From a virus, in the IMG/VR virus record IMGVR_UViG_3300042893_000318, positions 1 to 62,297 of that record: DNA of 62,297 bases; one strand, 5' to 3'. Made by a program: the position numbers and the translations under genes. Below the pieces are notes generated by a model. That model was not told the origin of the DNA and did not search any database. It worked only from the letters and a program-made list of their open reading frames with translations. Below, piece after piece: positions 13,019 through 18,787 of this stretch; the stretch's first letter is position 1; the number at the start of each line of letters is the position of its first letter.

Positions 13019-13306
13019 CTTGGCAGATTTTTTATCTACCGCTGAAAATGCTGCATTAATTTCTGATATAGTCAATTTACCATCATCTAAAAAGCCTCGT
13101 GCAAGCTTTTCGACTACAGTAGCAACCCCAAGGGTTCCAGCCAATACAACTGCTTTGTAGGTTTCAATTCCTACAATTGCTCCTGCTCCAATTACGGATA
13201 GGCCAGAAGCTGCAAATACAGCAATTATACGCATTACAATATTATTAATGTTTGCAATTGCTCCAGATCCCACCTGCTTTGGTTCTCCAATATTTGCCTT
13301 TGACAT
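13016..13306 (-). CDS. Holin-like membrane protein with acidic tail
   Basis: A 96-residue protein with two hydrophobic segments (residues about 20-44 and 48-66) and a C-terminal DDGKLTISEINAAF stretch reminiscent of an EF-hand half. It follows the second membrane protein at a TAATG junction with AGGAGG. Its position in the lysis region suggests a holin or holin partner, but this rests on topology and context only. Confidence 0.6.
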   Translation of the reverse strand: MSKANIGEPKQVGSGAIANINNIVMRIIAVFAASGLSVIGAGAIVGIETYKAVVLAGTLGVATVVEKLARGFLDDGKLTISEINAAFSAVDKKSAK

Positions 13307-13488
13307 TATTTGTCCTCCTTATTTCTAATTGGGCTTGTTAATACCCATAGGGCTGTTGTTGCCATGATTCCATATCCAACAATTGTCTTAGCACTACCGT
13401 CCAAAACTACCCAGGCTATAAACATTCCAAGGAGAGTCCATGCCTGGTCTACCATATCTTTTAGGATATTTTTTACTATTCTTACCAT
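13306..13488 (-). CDS. Small holin-like membrane protein
   Basis: A 60-residue protein with an amphipathic N-terminus (MVRIVKNILKDMVDQA) and two hydrophobic segments (residues about 16-30 and 36-51), ending SPIRNKEDK. Strong ribosome binding site AGGAGGAAG within the end of the upstream gene. The topology fits a class II holin. Inference only. Confidence 0.6.
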   Translation of the reverse strand: MVRIVKNILKDMVDQAWTLLGMFIAWVVLDGSAKTIVGYGIMATTALWVLTSPIRNKEDK

Positions 13489-16004
13489 CTTCTTCCTCCT
13501 CTTGATGCTGGTGAATTTGATCCTCCACCAGAACTTCCGCCGCCTGTGCTTCCACCTGTTGCTCCACCTGCAGCTACTGCTGCTGCGTTAATTGCCGCTC
13601 CTGCCGCTACAACTGTTGCCACAACCATATCTGTTGCTTCTTCTCTTTCTTCTTTTGACATATCAGCACCGATACTTCCAAGTGCTGCTAACGCTGCTCC
13701 AGGATCTGAGAATGCTTCTTGAAGCAATGCTGCGGGATCTTGCAATAATTCAACTTGTGCTGCTACTTCTGCAGTAATAACAACTGCGTTTCCTTGTTCA
13801 TCTGTTCTTACATCAACAGGAGTCTCTTTCGGAAGGTCTTTATACTCAATTCCAGAATCTTTAATTTGCTCAGAACTTAAAGCTTCTCCATCTGCCTGTG
13901 CAACAAGGGCATCTGCTACTAATGACTTTTCTGATTCATTTAACTTACCGCCATCTGCAGTCAATACTTCTACAAGATTAGCAACCTCAGCCTTACTAAC
14001 ATTTCCATCAGCCATTAAAGTATTAACAACTTCATTAGCTTGTGCCTGAGTAATAGTATTACCAGTAATTACTGCTGCTACTGCTTCTTTAACTTCTTCT
14101 TTAGTTGTTTCATTCTTTGCTTTTTCTGCAGCAATTCTTTCTGCTTCTAAACGTGCCTCTTCTTTAGCTTTGGCTGCTGCCTCTTGTTTGGCTTCTTCTA
14201 CTGCTTTAGCATCTGCTTCTGCTTTGGCTCTGGCTTCTTCTGCAAGCCTTGCTTTTTCCTCAGCAGCTATTCTTTCCTCTTCAGCCTTTGCAGCAGCTTC
14301 TGCTTGTCTTATTGCTTCCGCTTTTGCTTCTTCTTCTGCAGCAATTCTGTCAGCCTCTGCCTTTGCTTCTGCCTCTGCTTTTTCTTCTGCTGCTTTAACT
14401 TCTTCTGCAATACGATCTGCTTCTGCTTGGGCTTCTATCTCTGCTTGAATTCTTGCTGCTTCAATTTCTGCTTCTATGCGATCAGCCTCTGCTTTTGCTT
14501 CTGCTTCCGCTTTAACTCTTTCTTCTTCTGCTGCTGCTTCTTCCGCTGCAATTCTCTCTGCCTCTGCTTGAGCTGCTTGTTCTGCTGCGATTCTAGCAGC
14601 CTCAACCTCTTCTGCTATCCTTGCTGCCTCAGCCTCTGCTGCTATACGAGCAGCCTCAATCCCTGCTGCTATTCTTTCAGCCTCAAGTCTTTCTGCTTCT
14701 GCTAGTCTGGCAGCTTCTGCTAATCTTGCTACCTCTGCAAGCCTTGCTACCTCTACCAATCTTGCTGCTTCTGCTAACCTAGCAATCTCTGCAAGCCTTT
14801 CTACCTCTGCTAACCTAGCAACCTCTGCAAGTCTAGCAACTTCTGCGAGTCTTGCTACTTCTGCAGTAATGGCTGCTATTCTTGCAGCTTCTTGCTGTGC
14901 AGCAAACAATGCTGCAGCTTCTGCTTGAAGTCTTGCTACTTCAGCCAATCTTGCTACTTCTGCTATTCTGGCAACTTCTGCTAGTCTTGCAACCTCAGCA
15001 AGTCTTTCTACTTCTGCTAGTCTTGCTACTTCTGCTAATCTTGCCACCTCAGCTAGTCGTGCTACTTCTGCAGTTGCGGCTGCTATAGCCGCTTCAGCTG
15101 CTTGTGCTGCTGCCTGCTCTGCAGCAATTTCTTCTGCAGTCTTTCCAATTTTAAGTGTAACAACATTTGAGTTTACAGAGTATAGGGCTAATGTATCATT
15201 ATCTGATCTAATATGAAATGACCAAACAGTTCCACTTGGCCTCAAGCTTTCAAGTAGTGAGTGATCAATTGTTATTGTTGTGTTTAAAGAATTAGGTCCA
15301 CCAACATTTCCAGTTGCAATTCCCCATCCGTTACACCCAGAACAATTAAAACTTATTGCATACCTTTCTGGCTGAGTGTTGCCAGTGTCTGGTGAATCCC
15401 AGTCTAAAACTGTTGAAGTTGAACCATCAACAACAGTCAAGTTTCTTGGGGGGCCTATTGTTTTAACTACTGGTGCTGCTTGTGAAGTAAAGGCTGACGA
15501 GGGAATAATCTGCATTGAGCCAGATTGATCCCAAGCAAGGCTGACCCAGGCCCCGCCACCATTTTCATAGTACATTAACTCTATGGTCTTTGGGACTCCT
15601 GCTGTAAATGATACTGGAGAACTTATAGTTCCTCCACCACCCTTATCAACCCAATCATCTGCTATTAAAACGCCATCAATATAAATCCTAGTTCCGTCGT
15701 CTGCTTCTGCTAAAAATAATATATTTTGCGTTGTGTTGCTAAGAATAGACCCAGTAAATCTTACAATAACGTCTTCCGAAGGACCACCCAAAACACTGCC
15801 ACTACCCCACTGAAAGTCAATGTTAGGTACATTTGTTGTTACTGTTGCAGTATCCCCTTGTGGTATGTAAGGAGAGCCATTCTGACCGAGTACGTTATGT
15901 ACTTGAGCAGTTAAACCTTCTGCTGCATGAGCTTCGTTTGGAACAGCAAAAAGCCAACCTACGGATAGCAGGAAGGCTGTAAATACTCTTAACTTTCTAG
16001 TCAA
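13482..16004 (-). CDS. Secreted PA14/FN3 protein with giant Ala/Glu coiled coil
   Basis: An 840-residue protein starting at TTG 16004, fixed by AGGAG ten nt upstream. Signal peptide residues 1-28 (cut after NEAHA). Residues about 30-175 resemble a PA14 carbohydrate-binding domain (FLAEADDGTRIYIDGVLI, ELMYYENGGGAWVSLAWD). Residues 185-285 resemble an FN3 domain. Residues about 300-430 are 6-residue repeats of AEVARL, then an Ala/Glu/Arg helix to about 620, a helical EF-hand-like region, and a Gly/Ser-rich tail ending RGGRRW. It lies between stress genes and the holin-like genes. It may decorate the host surface or bind glycans; it is not a typical endolysin. Confidence 0.75.
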   Translation of the reverse strand: MTRKLRVFTAFLLSVGWLFAVPNEAHAAEGLTAQVHNVLGQNGSPYIPQGDTATVTTNVPNIDFQWGSGSVLGGPSEDVIVRFTGSILSNTTQNILFLAEADDGTRIYIDGVLIADDWVDKGGGGTISSPVSFTAGVPKTIELMYYENGGGAWVSLAWDQSGSMQIIPSSAFTSQAAPVVKTIGPPRNLTVVDGSTSTVLDWDSPDTGNTQPERYAISFNCSGCNGWGIATGNVGGPNSLNTTITIDHSLLESLRPSGTVWSFHIRSDNDTLALYSVNSNVVTLKIGKTAEEIAAEQAAAQAAEAAIAAATAEVARLAEVARLAEVARLAEVERLAEVARLAEVARIAEVARLAEVARLQAEAAALFAAQQEAARIAAITAEVARLAEVARLAEVARLAEVERLAEIARLAEAARLVEVARLAEVARLAEAARLAEAERLEAERIAAGIEAARIAAEAEAARIAEEVEAARIAAEQAAQAEAERIAAEEAAAEEERVKAEAEAKAEADRIEAEIEAARIQAEIEAQAEADRIAEEVKAAEEKAEAEAKAEADRIAAEEEAKAEAIRQAEAAAKAEEERIAAEEKARLAEEARAKAEADAKAVEEAKQEAAAKAKEEARLEAERIAAEKAKNETTKEEVKEAVAAVITGNTITQAQANEVVNTLMADGNVSKAEVANLVEVLTADGGKLNESEKSLVADALVAQADGEALSSEQIKDSGIEYKDLPKETPVDVRTDEQGNAVVITAEVAAQVELLQDPAALLQEAFSDPGAALAALGSIGADMSKEEREEATDMVVATVVAAGAAINAAAVAAGGATGGSTGGGSSGGGSNSPASRGGRRW
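14690..15065 (-). repeat. 18-bp degenerate tandem repeats encoding AEVARL
   Basis: The region consists of runs of an 18-base unit (about CTTGCTACTTCTGCTAGT on the plus strand) encoding the hexapeptide AEVARL with variants AEVERL, AEAARL and AEIARL. About twenty units occur in two blocks, interrupted by a QAEAAALFAAQQEAARIAAI segment near 14880-14940. Confidence 0.85.
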
Positions 16005-16021
16005 TTAGGGGTTCTCCTAGG

Positions 16022-16055
16022 AATACAAATTTTGTATTACATAAGAATTATATCA
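16022..16055 (-). promoter_or_regulatory. Extended -10 promoter and operator-like dyad upstream of the PA14 protein
   Basis: TGATATAAT (16055-16047) is an extended -10 box. Just downstream, AATACAAA and TTTGTATT (16022-16038) form a near-perfect palindrome within the predicted 5' leader, a likely operator or RNA hairpin. The ribosome binding site AGGAG follows. Confidence 0.55.
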
Positions 16056-16070
16056 TGATTGACTATTTAA

Positions 16071-16259
16071 TTACTTAGGGTTATCCGTTTTGTAAAAGCC
16101 ATTACCTTTAAACTGTATGCCAAATGGTGTAAAGTGTCTTATCATTTCCGACTCACATTCAACGCAACTATAACCTGGATCATTTTCTGTTATTGATCTA
16201 TGAACTGACATTGTTGCATGTGCATCATCATATGAGCACTTGTATTCGTATACTGGCAT
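16071..16259 (-). CDS. FmdB-family zinc-ribbon protein
   Basis: A 62-residue protein starting MPVYEYKCSYDD, the signature of the FmdB/putative regulatory zinc-ribbon family (MPxYEYxC), with a second pair CVEC and then GIQFKGNGFYKTDN, also family-typical. The single first cysteine is followed by DD rather than CxxC, so the ribbon is slightly divergent. Function in bacteria is poorly defined; here it may be a small regulator. Confidence 0.8.
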   Translation of the reverse strand: MPVYEYKCSYDDAHATMSVHRSITENDPGYSCVECESEMIRHFTPFGIQFKGNGFYKTDNPK

Positions 16260-16261
16260 TC

Positions 16262-16370
16262 TTTATCCCTTAATTATAATGAGCAGTTTGGGGACATACT
16301 CAGGTCCATCCTGCGGGTAGCGGCCCGATATCTGCGACTCCCCGATGAGGGGGTGCAGATTTCTATTATA
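16262..16370. ncRNA. Structured non-coding element, candidate RNA; strand unresolved
   Basis: A GC-rich 100-base island lies between the HSP20 and FmdB genes. Three consecutive stems are visible: GGAC/GTCC (16292-16307), CGGG/CCCG (16314-16327) and ATCTGC/GCAGAT (16330-16360), the last with inner C-run/G-run pairing. On the minus strand AAGACA-N18-TATAAT (16394-16365) places a start at the edge of the large stem. On the plus strand a TATAAT-like box near 16275 precedes the element, and the large stem is followed by TTTCT, like a terminator. No tRNA, tmRNA or known riboswitch was recognised. Confidence 0.5.
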
Positions 16371-16394
16371 CTATTTCTTTGCTCTTTTTGTCTT
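16365..16394 (-). promoter_or_regulatory. Promoter upstream of the structured element and fmdB
   Basis: AAGACA (16394-16389), 18-base spacer, TATAAT (16370-16365), directly after the HSP20 stop codon. Confidence 0.55.
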
Positions 16395-16856
16395 TACTTC
16401 AGTATCTCTAAGATCTTCAAATCCTTCTATTTCATCAAAGTCATGAATATCAAACTTGACTGGTCTTTCGCTTTCTGGAATAAACTTAGTTAGTCCTACC
16501 ATCAAGATTCCGTTTGAAATAACTACGGAATTAACCTTTACATACTCTGCGAGAGAAAATGTTTTAACAAATGAACGTGCCCCAATTCCCTTATAAAGAT
16601 ATTCTTTAAGAGGGTCTTCGTGTGCAGCACCTTTAATTGTTAGTACATTCTTGTCTTGTTCTACTTCAATATCTTCTTTGTTAAATCCAGCCAAGGCCAG
16701 CTCAATAACATACATCTCATCTGGTCCTTTAACCTTAGAGATATTATGAGGTGGATAGTTTGAAGTGTTTCTATTTATATTTTGTAGATCTTTAATTTGG
16801 CGATCAAAACCAATAAAAAATGGATCATTAAAAAAATCCAGTGTTGTCGTTACCAT
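16371..16856 (-). CDS. hsp20: Small heat shock protein (HSP20 / alpha-crystallin family)
   Basis: A 161-residue protein with the alpha-crystallin domain at about residues 40-140: MYVIELALAGFNKEDIEVE, VLTIKGAAHE, RSFVKTFSLAEYVKVNSVVISNGILMVGL, matching the family's beta strands. The C-terminal I-x-I motif is replaced by a basic tail (VKTKRAKK). Strong AAAGGGG ribosome binding site. It holds unfolded proteins in an ATP-independent way; with GroES it forms a phage chaperone set. Its promoter overlaps an inverted repeat (16883-16919). Confidence 0.88.
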   Translation of the reverse strand: MVTTTLDFFNDPFFIGFDRQIKDLQNINRNTSNYPPHNISKVKGPDEMYVIELALAGFNKEDIEVEQDKNVLTIKGAAHEDPLKEYLYKGIGARSFVKTFSLAEYVKVNSVVISNGILMVGLTKFIPESERPVKFDIHDFDEIEGFEDLRDTEVKTKRAKK

Positions 16857-16882
16857 GTTATTCCCCTTTCAAGCGAATAAAT

Positions 16883-16919
16883 TAATATATGGACCCTCTA
16901 ATGAGCGATCCATATATTA
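16883..16919 (-). promoter_or_regulatory. Inverted repeat at the hsp20 transcription start
   Basis: TAATATATGGA (16883-16893) and TCCATATATTA (16909-16919) are perfect 11-base arms around 15 bases. The dyad overlaps the predicted start (about 16912) and adjoins the -10 box, so it may be an operator. As RNA it could also form a leader hairpin, for example a temperature-sensitive stem, or terminate the upstream nuclease message. Confidence 0.6.
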
Positions 16920-16947
16920 TTATAGCAAAAGATTTATATCTTGTCTA
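16919..16947 (-). promoter_or_regulatory. hsp20 promoter
   Basis: TAGACA (16947-16942), 17-base spacer, TATAAT (16924-16919) with an upstream TGC, an extended -10. The -35 box covers the nuclease stop codon. Confidence 0.7.
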
Positions 16948-17349
16948 CTTCTTTTTGGCCCTTACTTTAGCAAGTGCTTCAAAGTCCTTTACCTTAGTAT
17001 CCCCTAGGTATCCCCAGGCATGTCCATCTGCAATCATCTGTTCATTTATAGATAATTTTTGATCGTCAACAAATAACCATCCAAGTATTCTTCCATACTT
17101 TTCTGAAGAATCCATCTTTTCTGTTTTGATCTTTACATCTTTTGCATCTTTTAATTTTAATTTAAGATACTCTTTTGCCTCTAGGCCTAGCTTTTTTTCT
17201 GCCAGATCTTTTGTTCTAGACTCTGGAGTATCAATTCCAGCAAGCCTTACTCTTGATGCAAACAAAATATCAAAACCAAGGTCGATGAGGACATCAATTG
17301 TGTCCCCATCAACTACGGCTTCTACTTTTTTAACATAATATTCGTACAT
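16945..17349 (-). CDS. nuc: Thermonuclease (staphylococcal-nuclease-like)
   Basis: A 134-residue OB-fold nuclease. Motifs: VVDGDTIDV, then VRLAGIDTPES with Arg35, Asp40 and Glu43, and KYGRILGWL with Arg87, matching the catalytic Arg35/Glu43/Arg87 set of staphylococcal nuclease in both sequence and numbering. No signal peptide is present, so it probably acts inside the cell, or outside only after lysis. It may degrade host DNA or RNA. It abuts the endolysin gene and is probably co-transcribed with it. Confidence 0.9.
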   Translation of the reverse strand: MYEYYVKKVEAVVDGDTIDVLIDLGFDILFASRVRLAGIDTPESRTKDLAEKKLGLEAKEYLKLKLKDAKDVKIKTEKMDSSEKYGRILGWLFVDDQKLSINEQMIADGHAWGYLGDTKVKDFEALAKVRAKKK

Positions 17350-17960
17350 TACTTAATCTTCTTAACTGCAGCTTTCTTTACAGGAGCCGCCTTCTTAACT
17401 GGGGCTACCTTTTTTACAGGTGCTGACACCTTTTTAACTGGTGCTCCAAACAATGGGCGCCCAAAACCAACAATTGCTACGGTCTGGCTTCTACGAAGTT
17501 TTGATCCGTTCTTCTTTTTATAAGCACGATTCTTGAGGCAGCATTCTCCACCGTTTCTTTGATCTCCCTTTTTATCTGAAGATGTATTTCCTTCTACAAC
17601 ATCTACTGTGCCATCTGTATTTACTGCAACAACAATTCCTACGTGAGAAATTCTATCAACACCGTCTGACGGAAAATCAAAATAGGCAATATCTCCAACT
17701 GCTGGCTCTGCTGTTTCTACTGGTTGCCACGTACCTGCTTTAATAAATGCTTGTGCTCCCGTTGGTGTATACACGGTATTAGGAATCTTTACGCCACTTT
17801 CGTTTCCGCACCAATTAACAAAACTTCCGCACCATGGTTGAAAGTTAGCTTTTGTAAGCTTACCATACTTTGTTTCATTATCCTTTGGACCTTCAATAGT
17901 TCCAACTTCTGCTAACGCTACTTCTACTAGTCTTGCTGCTGATCCTTGTTCTGCTGACAT
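17349..17960 (-). CDS. CHAP-domain endolysin with histone-like basic tail
   Basis: A 203-residue protein. Residues about 10-165 form a CHAP amidase/peptidase: Cys44 in PWCGSFVNWC, His106 in SHVGIVV and VVEGN (Glu123) as third residue. CHAP domains cut peptidoglycan stem peptides or amide bonds. Residues 170-203 are repeats of PVKKxA (histone H1-like), likely an electrostatic anchor to the anionic wall or DNA. No signal peptide, so holin-dependent release is expected. It has a promoter, an AT-rich dyad in the leader and an AGGAG ribosome binding site. Confidence 0.88.
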   Translation of the reverse strand: MSAEQGSAARLVEVALAEVGTIEGPKDNETKYGKLTKANFQPWCGSFVNWCGNESGVKIPNTVYTPTGAQAFIKAGTWQPVETAEPAVGDIAYFDFPSDGVDRISHVGIVVAVNTDGTVDVVEGNTSSDKKGDQRNGGECCLKNRAYKKKNGSKLRRSQTVAIVGFGRPLFGAPVKKVSAPVKKVAPVKKAAPVKKAAVKKIK

Positions 17961-17988
17961 TTTATTCTCCTTTTATTTTAGTTGTTGT

Positions 17989-18006
17989 TTATTATTTTAA
18001 TAATAA
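17989..18006 (-). promoter_or_regulatory. AT-rich dyad in the endolysin leader
   Basis: TTATTATT and AATAATAA form a perfect 8-base dyad around TT, 12-29 nt past the predicted start. Candidate operator or weak leader hairpin. Confidence 0.4.
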
Positions 18007-18017
18007 TTCTGTTTTTT

Positions 18018-18047
18018 ATTATACCATTTTATCTGTATTTTTATCAA
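18018..18047 (-). promoter_or_regulatory. Endolysin/nuclease operon promoter
   Basis: TTGATA (18047-18042), 18-base spacer, TATAAT (18023-18018) with TGG upstream (extended -10). It starts five bases past the 3' end of tRNA-Arg. Confidence 0.75.
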
Positions 18048-18051
18048 CCAG

Positions 18052-18124
18052 TGCCTTCGGCAGGGATCGAACCTGCGGCCAGTCGGGTAGAAACCGAATG
18101 CTCTGTCCTCTGAGCTACGAAGGC
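18052..18124 (-). tRNA. tRNA-Arg(UCU)
   Basis: A 73-base cloverleaf: acceptor GCCTTCG/CGAAGGC, D-arm GCTC/GAGC, anticodon loop TTTCTAC (anticodon TCT), T-arm GCAGG/CCTGC with TTCGATC loop, discriminator A, no encoded CCA. There is one mismatch at the top of the anticodon stem. It reads AGA, a codon favoured by this AT-rich phage. Its promoter's predicted start coincides with its first base. Confidence 0.95.
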
Positions 18125-18130
18125 AATTTA

Positions 18131-18160
18131 ATTATATATTAAACTCTTCGTTTATATCAA
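18131..18160 (-). promoter_or_regulatory. tRNA-Arg promoter
   Basis: TTGATA (18160-18155), 18-base spacer, TATAAT (18136-18131), then 6 nt to the first tRNA base at 18124. It lies inside the end of the upstream gene. Confidence 0.75.
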
Positions 18161-18431
18161 TAAGTCCTGATGCTTTAATGATATCCATTCCTTCTGGAGT
18201 AATTTCAATTATAGCTTCTAAAGATTCATCATATGAAACATTAATTAATCCCTTTTCATATAATTCTATCAGGGTTGAGTTGACATGATCTTCGTGGGCT
18301 TCCCACAATTCTGGGGCCAGCTCTTTAGCAGCATCGGTTATTTTAAAGATAAATTCTCCATCATCTTCTATGCCCATTACTTCAATGGCGCCGATCTCTA
18401 AATAAAAAGCTAACTTCTCGTCTTCGTCCAT
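18132..18431 (-). CDS. 99-residue acidic winged-helix-like protein
   Basis: MDEDEKLAFYLEIGAIEVMGIEDDGEF... is very acidic. The pattern of helices plus a beta hairpin (ELYEKGLINVSYDESLEAIIEITPEG) resembles a winged helix. It may be an anti-sigma-like or protein-binding phage factor, but no family is recognised. The ATG is 6 nt after TATAAT, so the message is probably leaderless. Confidence 0.65.
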   Translation of the reverse strand: MDEDEKLAFYLEIGAIEVMGIEDDGEFIFKITDAAKELAPELWEAHEDHVNSTLIELYEKGLINVSYDESLEAIIEITPEGMDIIKASGLIDINEEFNI

Positions 18432-18437
18432 ATATTA

Positions 18438-18443
18438 ATTATA
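18438..18443 (-). promoter_or_regulatory. -10 box of a leaderless promoter
   Basis: TATAAT (18443-18438), 6 nt, ATG at 18431, with no clear -35 box; read-through from the tRNA promoter is also possible. Confidence 0.45.
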
Positions 18444-18453
18444 TACCTTTCCG

Positions 18454-18527
18454 TGCAACAGCTCGGACTTGAACCGAGGATTACCGAATTATGAGTTCGG
18501 GGCTTTAACCAACTAAGCTACTGTTGC
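18454..18527 (-). tRNA. tRNA with CAU anticodon (Met, or Ile2 after modification)
   Basis: A 74-base cloverleaf: acceptor GCAACAG/CTGTTGC, D-stem GCTT with AGC, anticodon stem CCGAA/TTCGG with loop CTCATAA (anticodon CAT), T-stem CTCGG/CCGAG with TTCAAGT loop, discriminator A, no encoded CCA. Elongator Met is the simplest call; an Ile2 identity cannot be excluded from sequence alone. Confidence 0.93.
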
Positions 18528-18537
18528 TTAGGTGTAT

Positions 18538-18567
18538 ATTATAACGTTCCGTCTTCATTTTTGTCAA
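18538..18567 (-). promoter_or_regulatory. Perfect consensus promoter of the CAU tRNA
   Basis: TTGACA (18567-18562), 18-base spacer, TATAAT (18543-18538). Both boxes are exact sigma70 consensus. It overlaps the end of the gene at 18539-18787. Confidence 0.85.
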
Positions 18568-18787
18568 TGGTGCTCTCAACAAGTTGCTGTACATATTCTG
18601 AGAAATGCTTCCTAATGTTTCCGCTTGGCCTAGTGCCCAATACTTTCCATAGTCTTTTATATTCAATTACATTAGAGAAAGTAGTAGGACAAAGCATGAC
18701 TTCGTTATATTCTTTTAATATAGTTGGAAGGGGTACATGTTTTCCACAGCACTTGCATTCTTTAGCTTTTTCTTGATATATACTCAT
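18539..18787 (-). CDS. Zinc-ribbon protein downstream of terminase
   Basis: An 82-residue protein with CKCCGKHVPLP near the N-terminus and a CP residue 20 positions later, a treble-clef or zinc-ribbon type site. It ends in a charged helix. It overlaps the terminase stop by ATGA and is co-transcribed with it. Unknown role, possibly in packaging. Confidence 0.7.
   Translation of the reverse strand: MSIYQEKAKECKCCGKHVPLPTILKEYNEVMLCPTTFSNVIEYKRLWKVLGTRPSGNIRKHFSEYVQQLVESTIDKNEDGTL

Noticed and set aside
14170-14705. Cys/Phe-rich and Ala/Ser-rich plus-strand open frames
   Set aside because: They mirror the tandem repeats of the PA14 protein gene; repeats keep other frames open. Composition is not protein-like.
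16262-16370. tRNA or tmRNA in the structured element
   Set aside because: No acceptor/T-arm pattern or tag reading frame was found; stems do not make a cloverleaf.
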